DNA from: Candidatus Omnitrophota bacterium | GTDB taxonomy: Bacteria; Omnitrophota; Gorgyraeia; JAFGHF01 | DNA length: 6,215 nucleotides | NCBI GenBank assembly: GCA_024543015.1 | Contig: JAMXCY010000066.1 | Span: forward strand, 1 to 6,215 | Reading direction: 5' to 3' | Made by a program: the position numbers and the translations under genes | The notes under the pieces: generated by a model | Told to the model about the DNA's origin: nothing | Seen by the model: only the letters and a program-made list of their open reading frames with translations | Databases searched by the model: none | Part shown: positions 1 through 5,948 of the stretch, piece after piece | Numbering within the stretch: position 1 is the first letter of the stretch | How the letters are laid out: every line of letters begins with the position of its first letter

Positions 1-2164
1 GTGAGCGTGGAAACATCTGCAGGAAAGGATTGGTTACAGAGGCTGTTGCATCTGGATAATTAAACTCACCCCAGGAATCAACAGCAAAGACCATATCGGC
101 ATACTCACAAGATGCCGACCACCACCAATCGCTCACGCTAATAAACTCTATCTTCGGCAACACATTTATTACTACATCGTAGTGGCCTTTAATATTACCT
201 AGGATAGAATTGGCATTGCAAAACATCAAGGACTTAGTTGGCGTAGGCATATGGGTCTTACCGGTAAAGAGCTTATTGCCCACACGCAAGGGTTGGCTGT
301 CGTGATTATAGTAATGAGCTGATTCAAACTTAAAGTAACCCTTGATCTTGGCTGGTTTTTTCTCATCAAGCTGAATATTAAATGGATCTTCCTTAATATA
401 TTGTCCTATACCATCAAAATAGGCCGCACGATAATTGCCGGCATAGCTGCCGATATTGCCACTGTGGGTGCCAATATTCCTGGTAAAGGCACAAATTAAA
501 AATATCGCTCTGTCTTTCAGGTCGCCGTTAAAGAACTGATTCGGTCCCATTCCGGTAGCAATCAGGGTCTGGCCTTTATTTTTGGCAATCTGACGAGCCA
601 GGCTGAAAATTGCCTCTTTAGGGGCCCAGGTAATCTTAGAAACCGTCTCCGGATCAAAATTATCCAAGATGTATTTGGCGGTGAGGTTAAAGACTGTTTT
701 GACTTTGACTTTTTTCCCCTTAATTTTTACTTCCTGTTCGATATTAAGGGCGGGGTCAATCCGTTTTTCTTGGAAATATTTACCGATATCATCACGCGTT
801 ACCGCAACAGGCGACTGCTTATTTTCATCCCAAACTACAAAATTGCCCCATTCTTTTAGTAAGTCCTCGGGGATACACTGCTTAGCGCCCGCGGCAATTG
901 GCGCCGGAGCCTGCTGACCCTTCTTGATTACCAGCGTATCTCTTCTCTCAGCCGGCGGCTTAAAGCCAGGAATAACTTCTTCGGCCCGGACCAGTTTTAA
1001 AGTATCCATGCGCACTAAAAACGGCAAATCAGTAAACTTCTTGATGTAATCCTGATCATATAAGTTCTCTTTAATCATTACATGGGCTAACCCTAAGGCA
1101 AAGGCCGCATCAGTTGCCGGTCTGATAATCACTACTTCATCTGACTTAGAGGCAACCGATGAATATTCAACAGTTACTGAAATTATCTTAGAGCCTTTAA
1201 CCCGAGCTTCAGTTAACCAGTGTGAGTCAGGCATTTTAGTGGAAATCCAGTTTAGGCCCCAGGGAATAATTAACTTAGCATTCTCAGCTGTAGCCAGATC
1301 AAAATCTATGGTTTGTTGACCTGTAACCATAGGATGACCCGCTGGAAGGTCAGTATGAAAGGTATAGTTATCAAATCCTCTGGCACCTAAGGCAGTCTTT
1401 GGACCTGTTCCTCTAATATGGCTATCCAATAAAGCTAGAGAATTTGCTAAGCGGTACATTCCAAATACTCTGGTAATACCTAAAAGGGGCATTCCGCCTC
1501 TGAATTTTAATACCTGTGTTCCTGCCCCTTTGGTGACCGTAATTGTGGCCGGATCATAACCTTGTAGCTTAAGTAATTGTTGTCCTTCTTTACCAGAATA
1601 AGTCTTGGCAATATCAATCAAGGCCTTGGCAGTAATGTCAAACGCCTCTTCCCATGAGACCCGGATAAAATTCTCTTTGCCTCTTTGAAAATATTTCTGA
1701 TCCGGTTTACCGTTTTGCCCCCGCGGAAATCCCGCATCCACCCATTTTTTAAATCCAACTCTGACCATCGGGTACTTGACCCGGCGGGGGCCATAGATTC
1801 TGCGATTAAGCACCAGGCCTTTATTGCAAAGTCGAGGTTCCCAACGTGCAGAAGCCTGGTTGCCATAAAGGTCTTTGGCCTGGCCATAACCATAACTTGG
1901 TCCGATTCTGGTAATCACGTCATTTTTAACGTAGGCCCGCAGTAGACAATTGTGGGTATCGTTGGGGGCACAGAGAAAATGGTAGGTGTAATCATATTTA
2001 AATTGGTTATGATAAATTTTCTCCCAATCTCTATCTGGATAAAATTCTAAAGGATTATCTATCTCGGGAATAAATTTTAAAGCCGCAAAAAGCGGCTCAC
2101 TCAAAGCAAGCCCTGCAAGGGAAGCTAAAGAAATCTTTAAGAACTTTCTGCGGGTTATCCCCAT
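1..2164 (-). CDS. Tat-exported molybdopterin oxidoreductase, NxrA/NarG-like catalytic subunit (3' end cut by window edge)
   Basis: I translated this frame by hand from the ATG at 2164 to the left edge and found 721 codons with no stop, so the gene continues outside the window. Full-length relatives are roughly 1100-1200 residues. The N-terminus carries a twin-arginine signal (TRRKFLK at residues 4-10, hydrophobic stretch 11-21, likely cut near Ala27), so the enzyme should be folded with its cofactor and exported. An N-terminal Fe-S motif follows: Cys65, Asp69, Cys73 and Cys113 (C-x3-D-x3-C-x39-C), in a CAPNDTHNC context I recall from nitrite oxidoreductase alpha subunits. The HTDLPAGHP stretch, with Asp272 (Asp265 also nearby), matches the region supplying the Asp ligand of Mo in type II DMSO-reductase-family enzymes. 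The RBS is AGGAGG, 5 bases before the ATG. Family assignment is firm. The substrate (nitrite, nitrate, another oxyanion or a hydrocarbon) is not determined; a NarH-like Fe-S subunit probably follows to the left. Confidence 0.92.
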   Translation of the reverse strand, partial: MGITRRKFLKISLASLAGLALSEPLFAALKFIPEIDNPLEFYPDRDWEKIYHNQFKYDYTYHFLCAPNDTHNCLLRAYVKNDVITRIGPSYGYGQAKDLYGNQASARWEPRLCNKGLVLNRRIYGPRRVKYPMVRVGFKKWVDAGFPRGQNGKPDQKYFQRGKENFIRVSWEEAFDITAKALIDIAKTYSGKEGQQLLKLQGYDPATITVTKGAGTQVLKFRGGMPLLGITRVFGMYRLANSLALLDSHIRGTGPKTALGARGFDNYTFHTDLPAGHPMVTGQQTIDFDLATAENAKLIIPWGLNWISTKMPDSHWLTEARVKGSKIISVTVEYSSVASKSDEVVIIRPATDAAFALGLAHVMIKENLYDQDYIKKFTDLPFLVRMDTLKLVRAEEVIPGFKPPAERRDTLVIKKGQQAPAPIAAGAKQCIPEDLLKEWGNFVVWDENKQSPVAVTRDDIGKYFQEKRIDPALNIEQEVKIKGKKVKVKTVFNLTAKYILDNFDPETVSKITWAPKEAIFSLARQIAKNKGQTLIATGMGPNQFFNGDLKDRAIFLICAFTRNIGTHSGNIGSYAGNYRAAYFDGIGQYIKEDPFNIQLDEKKPAKIKGYFKFESAHYYNHDSQPLRVGNKLFTGKTHMPTPTKSLMFCNANSILGNIKGHYDVVINVLPKIEFISVSDWWWSASCEYADMVFAVDSWGEFNYPDATASVTNPFLQMFPRS

Positions 2165-2169
2165 TTCAA

Positions 2170-2175
2170 CCTCCT
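2170..2175 (-). promoter_or_regulatory. Strong Shine-Dalgarno site for the molybdoenzyme gene
   Basis: AGGAGG on the minus strand, 5 bases before the ATG at 2164. It is the most consensus-like ribosome site in the window and lies in the 54-base gap after the DUF2231 gene, so this subunit can be translated independently of its upstream neighbour. Confidence 0.8.
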
Positions 2176-2218
2176 ACCAAAGTATCTGAATCTGAATAAG
2201 TAGTAATTTCAACTATAT

Positions 2219-2656
2219 TTATTCTTCAACCCCGATGCCATATTCATATACCAGGCGTCCGCCATAGTATCCGGTTGCTAAAGTAAGGCAACTGACAATA
2301 ACTAGCACAATAAGAAATGCCCTTCTGAATACGGCTTGCGTTTTCCTCTTGACAAGCCACAACCCAACCAATAAAGATAAACTACCTGCGGCCGTCCAAT
2401 AACCTAAGGATCGATGGATGTAAAAAACAGTATGCTTAAGCGTTTCATCCTCGATTAAAGCAGTTAACACTGCTAAAGCCGCCGCCAATGCACCGAGAAT
2501 ATAATTACACCAGGCAGCTTGGTGTAGATTCTCTTTCTTAAAAATCAGGCTCAATATCTCTAGACCTAAGGCGCTCACTAACAAGGCAATAGGAAAATGC
2601 ACTATTATCGGGTGAAGATGTATATCCAGGTTAATCATGGTGGTGTTCGTGCCCAT
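2219..2656 (-). CDS. DUF2231 family four-helix membrane protein
   Basis: A 145-residue membrane protein with the features of the DUF2231 family: an N-terminal LHPIIVHFPIALL segment (His15 and His20, plus His13), four predicted transmembrane helices (about 16-39, 49-68, 84-103 and 112-131), histidines 75 and 81 before helix 3, and the typical ending GYYGGRLVYEYGIGV. The family has no settled function. The conserved histidines at helix ends would suit heme b ligands, and the gene sits between heme-synthesis genes and an exported molybdoenzyme, so a membrane heme or quinone-reactive partner is plausible; this is inference. The start is uncertain. The ATG at 2656 lies inside the His-rich tail codons of the preceding gene, while Met7 at 2638 overlaps that gene's stop by 8 bases and gives a more usual N-terminus (MINLDIHLHP). 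Neither has a well-spaced Shine-Dalgarno site, so translation is probably coupled to the gene upstream. Confidence 0.88.
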   Translation of the reverse strand: MGTNTTMINLDIHLHPIIVHFPIALLVSALGLEILSLIFKKENLHQAAWCNYILGALAAALAVLTALIEDETLKHTVFYIHRSLGYWTAAGSLSLLVGLWLVKRKTQAVFRRAFLIVLVIVSCLTLATGYYGGRLVYEYGIGVEE

Positions 2657-2984
2657 CCTCGTGTGACTCTTCGGCCTCAGTCTCTGCTTCTTCTGCCTTC
2701 TTTTGTGCCTCTAATTTCTGGATATATTTTTCCGGGTCCTTCTTAAAATCCTTGAGGCATGCCTTGCAGCAAAAATTGTAGATTACGCCATCGTACTCAT
2801 ATTTTATTGCTTCGCCTTCTTCTATCTTCTCATCAGTTACAGGGCAAATAGTATTGCCAAATTCTACCGCTTCTTTTTCTCCTGTTTCCTGTACCTTCTC
2901 TGTCTGCGCTAAAAGAATAGGTGAATTTGTTATAAACATCATTAGCAAGACAACTACTAAAAGAAAAATAATCTTTTTTGCCAT
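2631..2984 (-). CDS. Secreted YHS-domain metal-binding protein with His-rich tail
   Basis: A 117-residue protein with an N-terminal signal sequence or anchor (MAKK then a hydrophobic run to about residue 25, possible cleavage after Ala26; no lipobox Cys). A YHS/TRASH-type domain occupies residues about 45-90: CPVT at 47-50, then YNFCCKAC (Cys72, Cys73, Cys76), Phe80 and the DPEKY ending at 83-87. This is the pattern of domains that bind soft or transition metals such as Cu through cysteines. After a charged, probably helical linker (90-107), the protein ends in a His-rich tail (His108, 112, 114, 115, 116). A periplasmic metal-binding, metallochaperone or sensor role fits, but the metal is unknown. 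The start has a strong site, AGGAG 6 bases upstream. It is 19 bases after the siroheme decarboxylase gene and overlaps the DUF2231 gene, which suggests co-expression. Confidence 0.88.
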   Translation of the reverse strand: MAKKIIFLLVVVLLMMFITNSPILLAQTEKVQETGEKEAVEFGNTICPVTDEKIEEGEAIKYEYDGVIYNFCCKACLKDFKKDPEKYIQKLEAQKKAEEAETEAEESHEDGHEHHHD

Positions 2985-3003
2985 TTTTTACTCCTTTCTC
3001 TAC

Positions 3004-3456
3004 TTAGATTTTTAATAAATTCCTTAGTTTAAATTTCTTTCTTGTAGGCAAACTTAGGACATTTTCTTTGCCTATTTTCTTAACCATTTTATTGAAAAAC
3101 CGCTTAAGATTTTGCTTCTGAGGAGAGAGAAAAACCATCCAAAGATTGTATTCCCCTTCGCGTAAGAAACAATGCGTAATCTCCTGGTATTTAACTATTT
3201 CTTTAGCAACGGCTTCTACCCTATTCGCAGGAAGCTTAAGTGCGATCAGGCTGCTGGCAAAACCCAAACGGCGATGATTAATTCCGGCGCAAAAAGTACG
3301 GATAATGCCTCTTTGTTTTAGGTCCTTAATTCTGCACAATAATTCATCTTCCTTAATTCCCAGTTTATTAGATAAAATCTTAAATGGCTCAGAGGCAAGT
3401 GGAATATCTTGCTGAATACAATTTAAGATCTTACGGTCAAGGGCTGATAAACGCAA
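3004..3456 (-). CDS. ahbA: Siroheme decarboxylase subunit, AhbA-like (Lrp/AsnC fold)
   Basis: A 150-residue protein of the AhbA/AhbB/NirDLGH family, built like an Lrp/AsnC regulator: an N-terminal winged-helix part (LSALDRKILNCIQQDIPLAS onward, to about residue 55) and a C-terminal RAM-like part. The family removes the C12 and C18 acetate carboxyls of siroheme to give 12,18-didecarboxysiroheme. Family marks are HRRLGFASSLIALKLP (61-76), THCFLREGEYNLW (94-106) and the VLSLPTRKKFKL ending. The EYNLW form is closer to AhbA than to AhbB, which usually has a longer insertion there. The start is a TTG at 3456; it places the family N-terminus exactly and has GGAGG 7 bases upstream. It overlaps ahbD by 34 bases. 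Despite the DNA-binding-like fold, a regulatory role is less likely because it sits with ahbC and ahbD. The A-versus-B call is less certain than the family. Confidence 0.88.
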   Translation of the reverse strand: MRLSALDRKILNCIQQDIPLASEPFKILSNKLGIKEDELLCRIKDLKQRGIIRTFCAGINHRRLGFASSLIALKLPANRVEAVAKEIVKYQEITHCFLREGEYNLWMVFLSPQKQNLKRFFNKMVKKIGKENVLSLPTRKKFKLRNLLKI

Positions 3457-4436
3457 TCCGGTTCCTCCGCTAAATAATTACTTGTGGCAGCATAGGCCCT
3501 AGCCCGGCACCCACCACAAACATTTTTAAATTCACAAGGCCCGCACTTACCTTCTAACTTTGCAGCGTCCCTTAAGACATTAAAAAGCTCGCTCTCCAAC
3601 CAGATTTCTTTGAAGTTCTGTTTTCTTAAATCGCCAGCGGTAATTGGCAAGTAACCACAACCGAATACCTCGCCCTTGTAAGAGATAAAACACACGCCTT
3701 GCCCGGCAAGACAGCCTTTTGTGGCAGCGTTGGAGTTACTGCGCTGGTATAAAATGCGATAATAATGCGGCGCGCAGGTTGCTTTTATCCGTAAGGGTAA
3801 ATTTAACTCTAAATCATATAAACGATTAAGGGCTTGTTCATATTCTTGAGCAGAAATTTTATCCCCATCCAAATACCTGCCTCTTCCCGTGGGGACCAAG
3901 AAAAATACATGATATGCGGATGCTCCCAGTTTTAAAGCAAAATCTGCCATTTTCTCCAGTTGGCAAAGATTTATTTTAGTTATTGTAGTATTTATCTGCA
4001 AGGTTAACCCGGCCTTTTTGATATTTTCTATTCCCTCAAGCGTCTTCTCAAAAGCACCCGGCTGACCACAAAATTTATCGTGGGCGCAATGATCCGATCC
4101 ATAAATAGAAACAGCTACTATCTTGACTTGCGACGCTTTCAGTCTCCGGGCAACTTTTTCAGTAATCAGGGTAGCGTTTGTTGCTAATGTGGGCTTTAAG
4201 CCTGCCTGGTTAGCGTATTGGGCTAATTCGTATAGGTCATTTCTTAATAACGGCTCTCCACCGGAAAATACTAAGATGGCTTGAGAAAATGCTGCGGCTT
4301 GTTTGATAAATCTCCTGGCTTCTTCAGTGGTTAATTCTTCCGGAGAACGCCTGCTTTTAGCTTGGGCTCGACAATGTGGGCATTGGAGATTGCAGCTTTT
4401 GGTCGTTTCCCAGAATATCAACCGTAAAGAGGACAT
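3423..4436 (-). CDS. ahbD: AhbD, radical SAM heme synthase (Fe-coproporphyrin III decarboxylase)
   Basis: A 337-residue radical SAM enzyme matching AhbD, which converts two propionates of Fe-coproporphyrin III to vinyl groups, giving heme b, the last step of the siroheme-dependent pathway. The SAM cluster motif is CNLQCPHC (Cys15, 19, 22) and GGEP is at 59-62. The C-terminal SPASM-like region is rich in cysteines for auxiliary clusters: Cys242, 249 and 260 in the CLAGQGVCFISYKGEVFGCG stretch, Cys298, 301, 307 and 310 (CGPCEFKNVCGGC), and Cys328 in the AEEPDC ending. TCAPHYYRI (220-228) and GYLPITAGDLR are also family-like. All expected cluster cysteines appear present. The ATG at 4436 has AGGA 6 bases upstream and overlaps ahbC by 19 bases. 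The general radical SAM/SPASM peptide-maturase label is an alternative, but the adjacent ahbC and decarboxylase gene make AhbD far more likely. Confidence 0.93.
   Translation of the reverse strand: MSSLRLIFWETTKSCNLQCPHCRAQAKSRRSPEELTTEEARRFIKQAAAFSQAILVFSGGEPLLRNDLYELAQYANQAGLKPTLATNATLITEKVARRLKASQVKIVAVSIYGSDHCAHDKFCGQPGAFEKTLEGIENIKKAGLTLQINTTITKINLCQLEKMADFALKLGASAYHVFFLVPTGRGRYLDGDKISAQEYEQALNRLYDLELNLPLRIKATCAPHYYRILYQRSNSNAATKGCLAGQGVCFISYKGEVFGCGYLPITAGDLRKQNFKEIWLESELFNVLRDAAKLEGKCGPCEFKNVCGGCRARAYAATSNYLAEEPDCVYQPLTVRS
3464..3468 (-). promoter_or_regulatory. Shine-Dalgarno site for the TTG start of ahbA
   Basis: GGAGG on the minus strand, 7 bases before the TTG at 3456. It decides the start, because no ATG or GTG fits the family N-terminus. 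It lies inside ahbD, in the codons for Ala-Glu-Glu of the conserved AEEPDC ending. Confidence 0.8.
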
Positions 4437-5578
4437 TTTATTTCCTGATCGGTTAAATAACAGGCCGGGTCTTCGGCCCAGGGATCATTGAAAACTGCCT
4501 CGGCCCGGGCGCGAAAGTTGCCATTGCAAATGCTTAAGAAATTACATCTTTGGCAACGGCCTTTAAGCAAAGGCGCTCTGTTTCTTAGCTGCTGCAAAAA
4601 AATATTCTCCCGATCCTGCCAAACCAGACTAAACTTGGTTTGGCGAATATTGCCCAAAACATGAGTCCTAAAGAATTGATCAGCAAAAATCCGGCCACAA
4701 TTATCTACTGCTCCAATTTTGATCCCGGAACTATTTCCACCTTGAGTTTCTAATAGCTCAAACACCTGCTGCGCACGCTGAGGATCTATTTTCTTTAACT
4801 TAAGATAAATCCATACTCCGTCCGCATGGTTATCTACGGTTAAAACCTCTATTTTTAGCTGTCTTTGGGAAAAGTCTGTGGTCCTGACCCAAATTAACTC
4901 TAAGGCCTTTCTTCTTTCCTGGTGAGTTAAGTCGTTTTCTTTTAAGCTTGCGCCTCTTCCTGTATAGACAAGATGGTAAATACAAAGACGCCTGATTTCT
5001 TCTCTCTCTACCAGGTCAAAGATAGCCGCTAAGTCCGCAAGGTTATGCTTGGTAAGAGTCAAGCGTAATCCTACTTTTAGACCTACCTTTTGACAATTGG
5101 CAATTCCTTTTAAGGCTTGAGTAAATGCACCGGGTTTGTTACGAAACTTATCATTAATTCTTTCCAATCCATCCAAACTAATGCCCGCATAGGAAAATTC
5201 GGCCTGCTTAATCTGTTCAGCCGCTTCCTCTGTGATCAGTGTACCATTTGTGGAAAGAACCGTTCTTATTCCTCTGTCCTGAGCAAATTTTCCCAATCCA
5301 AAGATATCTTTTCTTAACAGCGGTTCGCCTCCGGAAAAAAGAAGCACAGCTACTCCTAAGTCGGCTAAATCCTCAATAAAATCCTCTGCCTCTTTCTGAC
5401 TCAATTCATTAGCAGCTGAGGTAGGCCTGGCGGCAAAGTAACAATGCTGGCAACGCAAGTTACAGGCAGAGGTGGTATTCCAGACCACGATTTTAGGGAC
5501 GCCATCATTACACTCGCTATACCTTAAATTATCGTGCTCCTCCCGGCTCCCGGTCAATAAACTATTCCATGAGATCAT
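4418..5578 (-). CDS. ahbC: AhbC, radical SAM 12,18-didecarboxysiroheme deacetylase (NirJ-related)
   Basis: A 386-residue radical SAM enzyme of the AhbC/NirJ group. AhbC removes the two acetate side chains at C2 and C7 of didecarboxysiroheme to make Fe-coproporphyrin III. Visible marks: an N-terminal lead ending in KIVVWNTTSACNLRCQHCYF (SAM cluster Cys39, 43, 46), GGEP at 83-86, YHLVYTGRG (201-209), and a C-terminal auxiliary-cluster region with Cys342, 345, 351 and 373 in the CQRCNFLSIC, GNFRARAEA and WAEDPACYLTDQEI stretches. The last of these is characteristic of AhbC/NirJ. The ATG at 5578 has AGAGG 5 bases upstream and gives the expected short N-terminal lead. NirJ, which works in heme d1 synthesis, is closely related, but I see no nirF, nirN or cd1 reductase gene here, and ahbD follows directly with a 19-base overlap, so heme b synthesis is the better reading. 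Confidence 0.93.
   Translation of the reverse strand: MISWNSLLTGSREEHDNLRYSECNDGVPKIVVWNTTSACNLRCQHCYFAARPTSAANELSQKEAEDFIEDLADLGVAVLLFSGGEPLLRKDIFGLGKFAQDRGIRTVLSTNGTLITEEAAEQIKQAEFSYAGISLDGLERINDKFRNKPGAFTQALKGIANCQKVGLKVGLRLTLTKHNLADLAAIFDLVEREEIRRLCIYHLVYTGRGASLKENDLTHQERRKALELIWVRTTDFSQRQLKIEVLTVDNHADGVWIYLKLKKIDPQRAQQVFELLETQGGNSSGIKIGAVDNCGRIFADQFFRTHVLGNIRQTKFSLVWQDRENIFLQQLRNRAPLLKGRCQRCNFLSICNGNFRARAEAVFNDPWAEDPACYLTDQEIKCPLYG
4442..4446 (-). promoter_or_regulatory. Shine-Dalgarno site for ahbD inside the ahbC end
   Basis: AGGAA on the minus strand, about 5-6 bases before the ATG at 4436. It is formed by the Gln-Glu codons of the TDQEI ending of AhbC, eight codons before the ahbC stop. 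Confidence 0.65.
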
Positions 5579-5646
5579 CTAAACCTCTACAGCCACTTTA
5601 GAAACAGCGTCTTTAACCCAAACGGCTCTCTGTCCAATCCATAAAT

Positions 5647-5925
5647 TCAGCTAAAAATATCTACGCCACGATTATAAATCCAAGCGAAGAGTGTGCCAAA
5701 AATGAAATTAGTAAACCCTGCCCAGAGAGCGCCAATTATTGCGCCTAATAAACTGATACTGTAACCAGAGTAGATGGATGTCAATCCTTTGATGAACCGC
5801 CCGGCATAACCATCATATGCTCCCGGCACAGTATTGGTCAAGCCAGAGATTATAGTCATCACCAATATTGCCCCGGCCCAAATTACCCCGCAAGTTAAGC
5901 CAAAGACCTTTACGTTCAATTTCAT
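5647..5925 (-). CDS. Small two-helix membrane protein, 'bacteriophage holin'-like
   Basis: A 92-residue hydrophobic protein with a predicted transmembrane helix at about 7-29 (GLTCGVIWAGAILVMTIISG), a glycine- and tyrosine-rich loop (35-55, with the IYSGYSISLLGAIIGALWAG pattern beginning near 51) and a long second hydrophobic stretch (about 57-84) ending in FAWIYNRG. It resembles small bacterial proteins that databases tend to label 'bacteriophage holin' by similarity. No phage gene is nearby, so a lysis role is unlikely and its function is unknown. The ATG at 5925 has a good site, GGTGA 5 bases upstream within a G-rich run. It lies 23 bases after the polyprenyl synthase stop and 68 bases before ahbC, so it is probably co-transcribed with both. 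Confidence 0.78.
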   Translation of the reverse strand: MKLNVKVFGLTCGVIWAGAILVMTIISGLTNTVPGAYDGYAGRFIKGLTSIYSGYSISLLGAIIGALWAGFTNFIFGTLFAWIYNRGVDIFS

Positions 5926-5948
5926 TTATCTCACCCCCTCAATTTATA

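Noticed and set aside
1618..1893. 91-codon minus-strand ORF inside the molybdoenzyme gene
   Set aside because: It is in a different frame from the continuous 721-codon reading that carries the Tat signal and family motifs, and its protein resembles nothing.
669..1945. Plus-strand ORFs at 669-917 and 1685-1945
   Set aside because: Both lie opposite the molybdoenzyme coding frame, have no family features and no convincing ribosome site.
2165..2218. Possible promoter (TTGAAA) and a tandem TCTGAA repeat before the molybdoenzyme gene
   Set aside because: The best -10 candidates are poor or badly spaced from TTGAAA, and a two-copy 6-base repeat is expected by chance.
3004..3456. Lrp/AsnC-type transcription regulator
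   Set aside because: The fold is shared, but the THCFLREGEYNLW stretch, the C-terminal pattern and the ahbC-ahbD neighbours indicate a siroheme decarboxylase subunit.
4463..4478. GGCCG/CGGCC inverted repeat with a 6-base loop near the ahbC end
   Set aside because: It lies within conserved AhbC codons, has a short stem and no T-run, so it is not a terminator. An effect on ahbD translation is possible but unsupported.
4303..5317. Plus-strand ORFs at 4303-4491 and 5117-5317
   Set aside because: They are antisense shadows of ahbD/ahbC coding sequence, which is well supported by motifs.
5579..5650. Short open frame on the minus strand ending in TAG directly before the ahbC ATG (about 23 codons)
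   Set aside because: It has no ATG/GTG/TTG start with an SD site in frame, and a nearby ATG-started frame has only nine codons. It is probably just spacer.
5647..5925. Prophage remnant suggested by a holin-like protein
   Set aside because: No other phage gene, attachment site or shift in composition is visible, and the gene is spaced like an operon member.
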